Positions 1 through 7,111 of a DNA stretch of 11,213 nt are shown here, piece by piece. The notes beneath the pieces were generated by a model. The model was given only the letters and a program-made list of their open reading frames with translations, was not told where the DNA came from and made no database searches. Source of the DNA: Clostridiales bacterium (lineage in GTDB: Bacteria; Bacillota_A; Clostridia; Saccharofermentanales; Saccharofermentanaceae); contig JAILHZ010000166.1 of assembly GCA_024695545.1 (NCBI GenBank), forward strand, positions 1-11,213, written 5' to 3'. The first letter of the stretch is position 1, and each line of letters begins with the position of its first letter. The position numbers were made by a program, and so were the translations under genes.

Positions 1-375
1 GGAGGCGAGGAGAATCGAACTCCTGTCCGAAACCACGTCAACAAGGACATCTCCGGGTGCAGTTCGTGTTTGGAGTATTCCCCTGGATCACGTTCCCACG
101 AACAGGAAGAGATCTCCGGTAGCTTCATAGATACATCTCCGGCGCAAAGCTTTGCCGAAGGCGTGGTCCCGTTTAACCTGCCGACAGGTAAGGTCTGTCA
201 TCTGACATCTCCGGTCCGGCCGACAGATAGACCGGGGAGATGGTAGCTAAATTAAGCAGCTACGAGTTTTGTGTTGTTTGCAATTACTTGCATTTCTCGT
301 TTATTTAAGAGGCCAACGAGAATCCTCTACCCGCTTTCCAAGTCTCCACGACCCCGTCGAAACCAGTGCGCCCCC
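1..375 (-). ncRNA. ssrA: tmRNA (transfer-messenger RNA), 3' end cut by window edge
   Basis: Rescues stalled ribosomes: it is charged with alanine, enters the empty A site with SmpB, and supplies a short reading frame that tags the unfinished protein for proteolysis. On the minus strand the RNA begins GGGGGCGCACTGGTTTCGAC, the hallmark 5' end. The tRNA-like 3' half carries a T-arm with GTTCGATTC (complement of 12-20) and ends CGCCTCC, which pairs over 7 bp with the 5' GGGGGCG (one G-U pair). The discriminator base and CCA lie just outside the window. A tag frame sits at 252-281. Downstream is a clear H-type pseudoknot (PK2): a CATCTCC..GGAGATG stem interleaved with TCTGTC..GACAGA. A later one (probably PK4) uses GTTCGTG/CACGAAC. 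This is the standard one-piece, not permuted, form. A decamer recurs four times in the pseudoknot domain (see findings). Confidence 0.97.
252..281 (-). other. tmRNA proteolysis-tag reading frame (ANNTKLVAA)
   Basis: The resume codon is read as GCA (279-281 on the minus strand), giving Ala-Asn-Asn-Thr-Lys-Leu-Val-Ala-Ala followed by TAA. Nine residues is at the short end for tmRNA tags. The hydrophobic end in Ala-Ala fits recognition by ClpXP-type proteases. The resume codon is placed by analogy with the GCAAAC start of the E. coli tag frame. An in-frame start a few codons upstream cannot be excluded from sequence alone. Confidence 0.85.
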
Positions 376-413
376 AAAAATACAACTCTCAATTCATGGG
401 TATATGATTGGTG

Positions 414-442
414 ATTATACAAAAAGAGAAAATGATTCGCAA
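414..442 (-). promoter_or_regulatory. ssrA promoter
   Basis: On the minus strand, TTGCGA (437-442, 4 of 6 matches to the -35 consensus) and a perfect TATAAT (414-419) are separated by 17 bp. Transcription would start near 407, giving a precursor with a leader of about 30 nt before the mature 5' end at 375. That fits RNase P trimming of tmRNA 5' ends. It lies back to back with the promoter of the GH3 gene. Confidence 0.7.
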
Positions 443-458
443 TAGTACCGGCAGTTTA

Positions 459-486
459 TTCACACAAGTTATACAAGTGATATAAT
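459..486 (+). promoter_or_regulatory. Promoter of the GH3 glycosidase gene
   Basis: TTCACA (459-464, 5 of 6 matches to -35) and a perfect TATAAT (481-486) are separated by 16 bp, a good sigma-A type promoter. The predicted start near 493 gives a leader of about 35 nt. The spacer consists almost entirely of two 9-bp direct repeats, ACAAGTTAT and ACAAGTGAT (464-472, 473-481), a possible regulator site. Confidence 0.7.
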
Positions 487-527
487 GGGTTTTAGGGATT
501 TAGATATTTTTGATAAGGAGACAAGGT

Positions 528-2975
528 ATGGCATCCGAATTTGTATCTTCTTTGATGAAAAAACTTTCTGTGAAGCAGAAAGCTTCTCTTTGCTCCGGAT
601 ATGATTTCTGGCGCACGCAGAGACTGCCGATCAATGGTGTTCCGTCGATCATGATGACAGATGGACCGCATGGGCTTCGCAAGCAGGAGTCTGAGGCGGG
701 AAGAAGAGGGGCAGGTGACAGCCGCGAAGCGACATGCTTTCCGCCGGCAGCAACTACTGCGAACTCCTTCAATCTTGACTTGATGAATGCTATCGGACGT
801 GCAATTGGCGAAGAGGCAGTAGATCAGGATGTTTCAATTGTTTTAGGACCTGCGATCAATATCAAGAGATCTCCTCTGTGCGGAAGAAACTTCGAGTATA
901 TTTCCGAGGACCCTTATGTGGCTGGTAAGATGGGTGCCGCATTTGTAAAGGGCGTACAGAGTATGGGTATCGGTACTTCCGTGAAGCATTTTGCGGCGAA
1001 CAGTCAGGAAAAATTCCGTCTTATCAATGATTCGATCGTGGATGAGCGTGCTCTTCGTGAGATCTATCTCTCCGCGTTTGAAACGGTTGTAAAAGAATCA
1101 CATCCATGGACTGTCATGTGCGCATATAACCGTCTGAACGGTACTTACTGCTGTGAGAACAGAAGACTTCTTACTGAGATCCTTCGTGATGAGTGGGGAT
1201 TCGACGGTGTAGTCATGAGTGACTGGGGCGCGACGGATAATCGTCTTGATTCGCTGGCGGCAGGCCTTGAACTGGAGATGCCGTCCTCGATCGGCGAGCG
1301 TGACCGTCTTATCTGCGAAGCAATTGAGTCCGGCAAGCTTCCTGTAGCACTTCTTGACCGTGCTGTAGAACGACTTCTGACAATGATCGAAAAGGGAATG
1401 AATAAACCGAAGCCGACATCGTCTCCGTATCTGGCCCATCGGACATTGGCGAAGCAGGCATTCGAAGAATCCGCCGTTCTTCTAAAAAATGACGGGCTCC
1501 TTCCGATTCAGCCGGGAAAGAGTGTTGCTGTTCTCGGTGCGATGGCAAAGCATACCAGATTCCAGGGCGGAGGTAGTTCGCATATCCATCCTACGAACGT
1601 GACCGATGCTCTCAGCGGATTCTCAACTGACAGTGATAACTTCGTATATGAGCCCGGATACCCGATGCAAGGTGAAGAGGTCGATGAGAAGCTCCTCCGT
1701 GCTGCTGTGGATGCTGCCCAGAACAAGGACGTTGTCGTAATCTTTGTCGGGCTTCCGGATAGCTTCGAATCTGAATCTTTTGACCGTACGCATATGAATC
1801 TTCCGAAATCCCACACGCGTCTGATCGAAGAAGTTGTCCGGAAGAACAGTAATGTATGCGTAGTTGTCTATGCAGGATCTCCTATTGAGATGCCATGGGT
1901 ATCTCAGGTCAGATCGATCCTTATGGCGTATCTCCCGGGACAGGAAGGTGCCGGAAGTATTGCAGACATCCTTTACGGTAAAGTGAATCCATCGGGAAAA
2001 CTTGCGGAAACATTCCCGCTGAAACTGACGGATACACCGACATACCTGTATTTTGGCGAGACCAGACAGACGCTTTATTGCGAGAGTGTTTATGTCGGAT
2101 ACAGATATTATGATGCGGCCAACATGCCGGTGCTTTTCCCGTTCGGACATGGTCTTTCGTATTCGTCTTATTCGTATGGTGAGATCAAGTTCTCGGCGCC
2201 GAGTATTAACGAGGATGATCCGCTTACGGTATATGTGGATGTGACGAATATCAGCGATGTGGATGGTAAAGAAGTCGTCCAGCTCTATGTCGCGCCGCCG
2301 AAATCGAAGATCTATAAGCCGGTCCGCCAGCTGGCTGCTTTCAAGAAAGTGTTTATCCAGCGCGGAGAGACCCGTACAGTAGAGTTCAAGCTTGACCGGC
2401 GTGCCTTCGCGTATTATAACGTACAGATCGCTGACTGGCATGTCGAGTCCGGTACATATAAGATCGAGATCGGCGCATCATCCAGAGATATCCGCTGCTC
2501 CCGTGAGATCGAGGTCACATCGAAGCTGCCGGGCGTTGAAGCGCCGGATTATTCCGCTTCCGCTCCGCAGTACTATAACCTTGATGTGCAGACTAAGATC
2601 TTTGATAAGAAGCAGTTTGAGGCTGTGTACGGGAAACCGGTCAAGGAGGAAAAAGCACCGAAGAAGGGTGAGTTTACTCTGAATTCAAGTCTGGAAGATC
2701 TTAAGAACGGTAATTTGATGAGTAAACTCTTCTATCGTTCTACGATGCGTAAGATCAAGAAACAGAATAGGAAAGAGACGGAAGAACACCTGCGCAGGAT
2801 CAATATCACTATGACCAGAGAGATGCCGCTCCGTACGGTAGCGTCCTTCTCGATGGGCGGCGTGACGATCGAGCAGATGGATGCTTTGGTCACTATTTTC
2901 AACGGTCATTTCTTTAAGGGAGTGGCGCGCTGGAGAAAAGCGAAGAAGAGGAAGAAAGATCTGTCCTTCCTGTGA
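528..2975 (+). CDS. Glycoside hydrolase family 3 beta-glycosidase (beta-glucosidase-like)
   Basis: A retaining exo-acting glycosidase of 815 residues, expected to release terminal beta-linked sugars from oligosaccharides in the cytoplasm, since there is no signal peptide. Domains: GH3 N-terminal barrel (about 30-290) with TDGPHGLR, GRNFEYISEDP and K153-H154; the nucleophile is Asp232 in VMSDWGA. The alpha/beta domain (about 318-535) supplies ESESFDR, with Glu416 (or Glu414) the likely acid/base. A fibronectin-III-like domain follows (about 573-650, EVVQLYV..RQLAAFKKV). The tail of about 130 residues (680-815) includes FEAVYGKP, MPLRTVASFSMGG and NGHFFKG, and ends in the basic run RWRKAKKRKK. 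The ATG at 528 is chosen because AAGGAG (515-520) lies 7 nt upstream; an in-frame TTG at 510 has no such site. No convincing terminator follows, so read-through into the GH2 gene is possible. GH3 sugar preference (glucoside, xyloside, other) cannot be told from motifs. Confidence 0.93.
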   Translation: MASEFVSSLMKKLSVKQKASLCSGYDFWRTQRLPINGVPSIMMTDGPHGLRKQESEAGRRGAGDSREATCFPPAATTANSFNLDLMNAIGRAIGEEAVDQDVSIVLGPAINIKRSPLCGRNFEYISEDPYVAGKMGAAFVKGVQSMGIGTSVKHFAANSQEKFRLINDSIVDERALREIYLSAFETVVKESHPWTVMCAYNRLNGTYCCENRRLLTEILRDEWGFDGVVMSDWGATDNRLDSLAAGLELEMPSSIGERDRLICEAIESGKLPVALLDRAVERLLTMIEKGMNKPKPTSSPYLAHRTLAKQAFEESAVLLKNDGLLPIQPGKSVAVLGAMAKHTRFQGGGSSHIHPTNVTDALSGFSTDSDNFVYEPGYPMQGEEVDEKLLRAAVDAAQNKDVVVIFVGLPDSFESESFDRTHMNLPKSHTRLIEEVVRKNSNVCVVVYAGSPIEMPWVSQVRSILMAYLPGQEGAGSIADILYGKVNPSGKLAETFPLKLTDTPTYLYFGETRQTLYCESVYVGYRYYDAANMPVLFPFGHGLSYSSYSYGEIKFSAPSINEDDPLTVYVDVTNISDVDGKEVVQLYVAPPKSKIYKPVRQLAAFKKVFIQRGETRTVEFKLDRRAFAYYNVQIADWHVESGTYKIEIGASSRDIRCSREIEVTSKLPGVEAPDYSASAPQYYNLDVQTKIFDKKQFEAVYGKPVKEEKAPKKGEFTLNSSLEDLKNGNLMSKLFYRSTMRKIKKQNRKETEEHLRRINITMTREMPLRTVASFSMGGVTIEQMDALVTIFNGHFFKGVARWRKAKKRKKDLSFL

Positions 2976-3052
2976 GAATGACAGTTTTTTCAATTTGTTT
3001 CCATGACTTCTTCAAAATGAAATATCTCTGATACATGACGGCGGTTGCCCCG

Positions 3053-3061
3053 TGCTACAAT
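3053..3061 (+). promoter_or_regulatory. Extended -10 promoter of the GH2-like gene
   Basis: TGCTACAAT is an extended -10 element (TGn plus TACAAT, 5 of 6 matches). The best -35 candidate, CATGAC at 3034-3039 with a 16-bp spacer, is weak, as is usual for extended -10 promoters. Transcription would start near 3068, just upstream of the palindrome at 3074-3089. Confidence 0.55.
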
Positions 3062-3073
3062 AACATAAACAAA

Positions 3074-3089
3074 CTGCATACGTATGCAG
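3074..3089. promoter_or_regulatory. Perfect 16-bp palindrome, candidate operator
   Basis: CTGCATACGTATGCAG is identical to its reverse complement over all 16 bases, with no central gap. It lies about 6-21 bases past the predicted start point and ends 9 bases before the ribosome binding site of the GH2-like gene. The position and symmetry suit a dimeric repressor that blocks transcription, such as a LacI- or GntR-family sugar regulator. No regulator gene is in the window. The symmetry is observed; the function is inferred. Confidence 0.55.
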
Positions 3090-3108
3090 AATTTTAACGG
3101 AGCTGAGA

Positions 3109-6100
3109 ATGACGCAACTGCCGGCACAAGGGTATTTCTATCCATATGATTCGATGGACGAACTCTATGCGGAAAAACAACCGCCGGAATTCGGTCGTCT
3201 GAATTCGTTTTGGAGACTTGATCTTCCAAGCTGGCATTTCTTTCATGCTCCGACAAAGGACGATATTCCCGATAACTGGACAGATACGGAATTCAACGAT
3301 GATTCCTGGAACCTGATCGATGTGCCGAGTGTCTGGCAGATGCAGGGATATGGATATCCGAGTGAACTAGTTTATGAGAAGAATGCGCTTCTTTCTAAGA
3401 AGACGTCGCGTCTCCAGCAGAGACTTGCGGATGATGCCGGTATGGAAAATACCAATGATTACGGCCTTTATCGTGTTTGGGTCAATCTTCCTGAACAGTT
3501 CATCCACCGTTTCGTTTACTTCGTGTCCGATGGTATTGTCGGCCACTATTCCATCAGCATTAACGGAAAGCATGTTTCCAGTTCCAGAAGCACATTCTCG
3601 ACTACGAAGTGCCTTCTGAGTGAGTACCTGCATGAGGGACCAAACCTTATCTGTGTTGCCGTACGCAGATTTGATGTGCGCATGGAGAGAGGTAAGATGA
3701 AGAAGAATGTCCGTGCCCAGGGTGCTTTCGGATTCTCCGGACTTTTCCGCCTTCCTTACCTGATTGCCGAGTCTTCTGTGGAGATCTCGTCGCTCCGCCT
3801 GTTCCCGTCTTTCCTGACGGATACTCTGGCGAAAGATGTTGTTCCGAAGACGGCTCTGGTGAACAGTCTTTACCGTTCCGATAATGATGACCAGCTGACA
3901 GGGCGTGAAAAGGAGATCCTTCCGAACGCGGATATCCGCAGAGATGCGGGGCTGAATATTGAAGTGGAGCTTCTGAATCATCTTCCGTATGACGCGGAGG
4001 TAACAGTTAACTGCCGTCTTATGGAAGCCCATGATGACTATGACCTTTATAATCTTCCGGAGCATCGTCTTTCCCAGCGGAAAGAACTGACCGATACCAT
4101 TCCGAAAGAAGGCGTTAAGATCGTAGGCACTGAGTTCTATGCGAAGCTTGTTCTTCCGTGGACCGATCAGACACCGAATCTTTACGATCTGATCGTAGAA
4201 GTCAGAAATAATAGGGATGAAGTGATCTGCGTCAAGAAACAGCGTTTCGGGTTCCGTACGATCACATATTCTGAAAGTATTATCCACATTAATGATGTGG
4301 CTGTGCCGCTTCATGGCGTAAAGTACTATGAGTTTGATCCTGAAGACGGTATCTCTGTTCCGCTCGAGCGCTTCCGTCAGGATATCCTCATGATGAAAAG
4401 TGCGAATATCAACACGGTCTATGTTGTTCATCATCCGACTGATTCGAGATTCTTCGATCTTTGTGATAAGTACGGTATGTACGTTATTCTGCAGTCAGCC
4501 GCGTCTGTGCTGCCTCAGACCGTTTATTCACTGATCAATCACCCGTGTATCATCATGTGGTCTATGACCGGTAAGCGTTTTGAAGAGAATGCCTATCTGG
4601 AAGTAAAACAGCGTATCAATGCGTTTGACTCTAAGCGTCCGCTTTACTGCGAGATCGACAAATCCGGAAATGTTTCGGATTTGCCGCCGTTCCCGAATAA
4701 GGCCGGCATGATCTTCGGTGAGTGGTGTGATCTTTGCGTTAACCGCCGTTACTTAAAGAGTCAGCTTAAAGAAGATAAAGTGCTTTTCGAGTCGATCCTA
4801 GCAAGACCGAGAAGAGAAGAAGATAGCATGGATCTTAAGTATATCCATCAGGGTGATCTGGTCGAGTATTCTGAGCAGGTCGGTGTATCAATTGCGCAGG
4901 GTATTGTCGATTCGAACAGAAGACCGCACCCGATCTTCTTTGAAGTGAAGAAGCAGTGTGAGGGTATCAAGATCTTCTCATCGGCGGAGAATCCTGCGAA
5001 TCTTAATGTCCATAATGTAAATCCGTTTGGCAGCACGCCTTCAATCGAACTGAAGTGGCAGCTGCTTCTCGGCGGCGTCCGTCTGTCTGGCGGATCCGGT
5101 ATTGTTCCGCCGATCCCGCCGATGGGTAACCGTACGATGCAGTTCCCGTTCCAGGTAGGTGATTTCCTTACATCAGCATGGGCGGAGCAGTATCCGAAGG
5201 CAGTCGAAGTATATAATCAGGCAGTTTGTAAAGAACTGCTCCTGGATATCCGTCTGACGTTAGAGAATGATTCTAATTATGCAAGAGCAGGATATGAGCT
5301 TGCTTTCTATCAGCAGATCCTTGTTGATGAAGTGTTTGATCCTTCGTCCGATGTGGAGCCTGTTGTTTCTGACGGAGAAGATGCTCCGATCCAGATCATT
5401 GACGCATCGGCTCTTGAAAAAGCACTGATCACGGATGAGAAGAAGCCGGCGGTACAGTTGCTGACATCTCCGGCACTTATCTTCGCACAGACCAAGCATG
5501 TACGCTATGGTTTCAGCAGACATGAGGGCGGCCTGTGTTCGGTTAAGATCGAGGGCAAGGAATACTTTGACGGACTTCTCGAACCGAGTTTTTACCGCGC
5601 GGCTTCGAATATCGACCGTGCCGATAAGTCCTATGTATTGTCGCAGACCGTTTTTTCGCATGAGACCGACTGGCGTACGATCCAGGGTGAGATCAAGTTT
5701 GTCGGAAGCTTCTATGAGATGGATGGAGAAGATTTCCACCTGATCAGCAAATACAGTTCGAATGGTATGAAAGGCCCGATCCTTGTACATTACAGGGTGA
5801 AGCCGGATGGACGTCTTATGGCGACGATTGAATTCGTACCTAAATTCGATCTTGTCCGTTATGGTTTCCGTGTTCCGATCGATTCCGGTGCTCATATCGG
5901 CTGGTATGGCCGCGGTAACGGCGAATCGTATATCGATAGAAAAGAATCCCAGAGGATCGGATGGTTTACATCACTTGACAGTCCTCTGTATCACGAATAT
6001 GCCCGTCCTTCCGAAAACGGCGCGCATGCGGATACGAAATATCTGCTTCTGCAGCTTGATGATGTCCGCGGCCTCCGTATTTGTAAGGATAAGATGGATC

Positions 6101-6306
6101 CGTTCTCATTCTCATGTCTCCCGTATATGCCGGAAGACCTTGATGACTGTTCGCATCAGGAACTGATCAAGTCGGACGGACGCACGCATCTTTATCTTGA
6201 CTTCTATATGAAAGGGGTCGAGCGTGGCCCGGATATCCTGAACCGGCATCTTCTTGCGAAGAATGTCAGGTATGAGGAAACAATTGAATTTGCTCCAAAA
6301 CTCTAA
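3109..6306 (+). CDS. LacZ-type GH2 protein with degenerate active site (putative pseudo-beta-galactosidase)
   Basis: 1065 residues, close to the usual LacZ length, and recognisable throughout. Sugar-binding domain about 26-225 (VPSVWQMQGYGYP, GAFGFSGLFR). Immunoglobulin-like domain about 270-385. Barrel region about 387-640 (DGISVPLERFRQDILMMK, FDLCDKYGMYVI, RRPHPIFFEVKK). A beta-galactosidase small-chain-like C-terminal domain from about 797 (YGFSRHEGGL, GWYGRGNGESYIDR, PSENG). Catalytic features are missing: WSLGNE is WSMTGK (484-489), so the acid/base Glu is Lys489. DEANIETHG is replaced by LQSAASVLP (461-469). The Asp201 region of E. coli LacZ and the GGFVWDW segment are unrecognisable. 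His441 and Glu538 (in FGEWCD) may match LacZ His357 and the Glu537 nucleophile. No frameshift explains this. No signal peptide. CGGAG lies 6 nt before the ATG. Activity is doubtful; it may be a binding or regulatory protein, or use altered chemistry. Confidence 0.85.
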   Translation: MTQLPAQGYFYPYDSMDELYAEKQPPEFGRLNSFWRLDLPSWHFFHAPTKDDIPDNWTDTEFNDDSWNLIDVPSVWQMQGYGYPSELVYEKNALLSKKTSRLQQRLADDAGMENTNDYGLYRVWVNLPEQFIHRFVYFVSDGIVGHYSISINGKHVSSSRSTFSTTKCLLSEYLHEGPNLICVAVRRFDVRMERGKMKKNVRAQGAFGFSGLFRLPYLIAESSVEISSLRLFPSFLTDTLAKDVVPKTALVNSLYRSDNDDQLTGREKEILPNADIRRDAGLNIEVELLNHLPYDAEVTVNCRLMEAHDDYDLYNLPEHRLSQRKELTDTIPKEGVKIVGTEFYAKLVLPWTDQTPNLYDLIVEVRNNRDEVICVKKQRFGFRTITYSESIIHINDVAVPLHGVKYYEFDPEDGISVPLERFRQDILMMKSANINTVYVVHHPTDSRFFDLCDKYGMYVILQSAASVLPQTVYSLINHPCIIMWSMTGKRFEENAYLEVKQRINAFDSKRPLYCEIDKSGNVSDLPPFPNKAGMIFGEWCDLCVNRRYLKSQLKEDKVLFESILARPRREEDSMDLKYIHQGDLVEYSEQVGVSIAQGIVDSNRRPHPIFFEVKKQCEGIKIFSSAENPANLNVHNVNPFGSTPSIELKWQLLLGGVRLSGGSGIVPPIPPMGNRTMQFPFQVGDFLTSAWAEQYPKAVEVYNQAVCKELLLDIRLTLENDSNYARAGYELAFYQQILVDEVFDPSSDVEPVVSDGEDAPIQIIDASALEKALITDEKKPAVQLLTSPALIFAQTKHVRYGFSRHEGGLCSVKIEGKEYFDGLLEPSFYRAASNIDRADKSYVLSQTVFSHETDWRTIQGEIKFVGSFYEMDGEDFHLISKYSSNGMKGPILVHYRVKPDGRLMATIEFVPKFDLVRYGFRVPIDSGAHIGWYGRGNGESYIDRKESQRIGWFTSLDSPLYHEYARPSENGAHADTKYLLLQLDDVRGLRICKDKMDPFSFSCLPYMPEDLDDCSHQELIKSDGRTHLYLDFYMKGVERGPDILNRHLLAKNVRYEETIEFAPKL

Positions 6307-6318
6307 TTTCACTATATG

Positions 6319-6353
6319 AAAAGGGCCTTCGGCAACTGTCGGAGGGCCTTTTT
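6319..6353. terminator. Bidirectional intrinsic terminator between convergent genes
   Basis: A 15-bp stem (6319-6333 with 6338-6352) closes on the 4-base loop AACT. It has one G-G mismatch and two G-U pairs. The outer AAAA/TTTT flanks give a U-tract on either strand: TTTTT at 6349-6353 for the GH2-like gene, and the complement of AAAA at 6319-6322 for the rluF operon. The stop codon of rluF (6352-6354) overlaps the edge of the structure. Confidence 0.9.
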
Positions 6354-7098
6354 ATTTGCTTTTGTGATTGAGAATAGAGAAAAGATCGCTTCGCTCTTTC
6401 GGTGTCAGTTCGCGGTACTGGCCGCAGGGCAGGGAGCCGAGACTGATATTCAAAATCCGGATGCGCTTGAGCCGTACGACCCGGTATCCGAGGTATTCGC
6501 ACATTCTGCGGATCTGCCGGTTCAGTCCCTGATTTAATGTGATATGAAAAGTGCTTTTTCCTGTGAGCTTTACCTTACAGGGAAGTGTAACGGTGTCCAG
6601 GATAGGTACGCCGTTTTCCATATTCTTTCTGAAAGATTCATCGACAGGTTTATCAACAGTAACAACATATTCCTTATCGTGCCGGCCTTCTGCGCGCAGA
6701 AGACGGTTGACGATATCTCCGTCATTGGTAAGAAGGATCAGTCCCGTTGAATTCTTGTCGAGGCGTCCGATCGGGAAGATGCGCTGAGGATAATTGATAA
6801 AGTCGATGATATTATCCTTGTCCCGTTTGTCCGTCGTACAGGTGATTCCGAGAGGCTTGTGAAATGCAAGATAGATATGGTCGTCGGTGGGAAGAACAGG
6901 TTTCCCGTTAACGAGCACTACCTGACCGGGTAAAACCTGAGAACCGGAAACTGCGGTCACGCCATCGATCGTAACAAGCCCTGCCTGCACGTATTCATCC
7001 GCCTTGCGTCTTGAACAGAAGCCGCTGGAACTGATGTATTTATTGACGCGTGTTGAATTCTCCGATGCGCCGGAAATAGAGTCTGAGCAGTCCTGCAT
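6352..7098 (-). CDS. rluF: 23S rRNA / tRNA pseudouridine synthase RluF
   Basis: A 248-residue RsuA/RluB/RluE/RluF-family enzyme that isomerises uridine to pseudouridine. In E. coli RluF acts on 23S rRNA position 2604 and on tRNA-Tyr position 35. An S4 RNA-binding domain (about 17-62, RVNKYISSSGFCSRRKAD) precedes the catalytic domain. Catalytic Asp114 lies in IFPIGRLDKNSTGL, and NQGLNRQIRRMCEYLGY is the second conserved motif. EYVVTVDKPVD and GVPILDTVT closely match E. coli RluF from memory, which separates it from RluB and RluE. It lacks the long basic C-terminal tail of the E. coli protein. The ATG at 7098 is preferred over a GTG at 7137 because AGGAG sits 7 nt upstream (7106-7110) and the GTG would overlap the kinase gene. 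It is 13 nt after the kinase stop, so probably co-transcribed. Confidence 0.9.
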   Translation of the reverse strand: MQDCSDSISGASENSTRVNKYISSSGFCSRRKADEYVQAGLVTIDGVTAVSGSQVLPGQVVLVNGKPVLPTDDHIYLAFHKPLGITCTTDKRDKDNIIDFINYPQRIFPIGRLDKNSTGLILLTNDGDIVNRLLRAEGRHDKEYVVTVDKPVDESFRKNMENGVPILDTVTLPCKVKLTGKSTFHITLNQGLNRQIRRMCEYLGYRVVRLKRIRILNISLGSLPCGQYRELTPKERSDLFSILNHKSK

Positions 7099-7111
7099 GA
7101 TCGGTCTCCTA

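Noticed and set aside
1..375. Short repeats near a structured RNA as a CRISPR array or riboswitch
   Set aside because: The repeats are irregularly spaced decamers inside a tmRNA, whose ends, tag frame and T-arm are all present.
510..530. TTG start at 510 for the GH3 gene
   Set aside because: The Shine-Dalgarno AAGGAG at 515-520 lies downstream of this TTG and is correctly spaced for the ATG at 528.
1623..2441. 272-codon open frame on the minus strand inside the GH3 gene
   Set aside because: It overlaps conserved GH3 and fibronectin-III-like coding sequence, has no convincing ribosome binding site and no family resemblance.
2988..3022. A/T-rich hairpin after the GH3 gene (TTTCAATTTG with CAAAATGAAA) as a terminator
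   Set aside because: The stem is nearly all A-T with a mismatch, the loop is long, and no U-tract follows. It is not a credible intrinsic terminator.
3367..4434. 355-codon open frame on the minus strand inside the GH2-like gene
   Set aside because: It is antisense to a protein with LacZ similarity along its length. The translation has no recognisable domain and an Arg/Ile-rich mirror composition. It is a shadow of the coding frame.
3109..6306. Frameshift or sequencing error causing the missing GH2 motifs
   Set aside because: The reading frame is continuous and family-like on both sides of each changed segment, and the substitutions are in frame. Read-level confirmation would still be useful.
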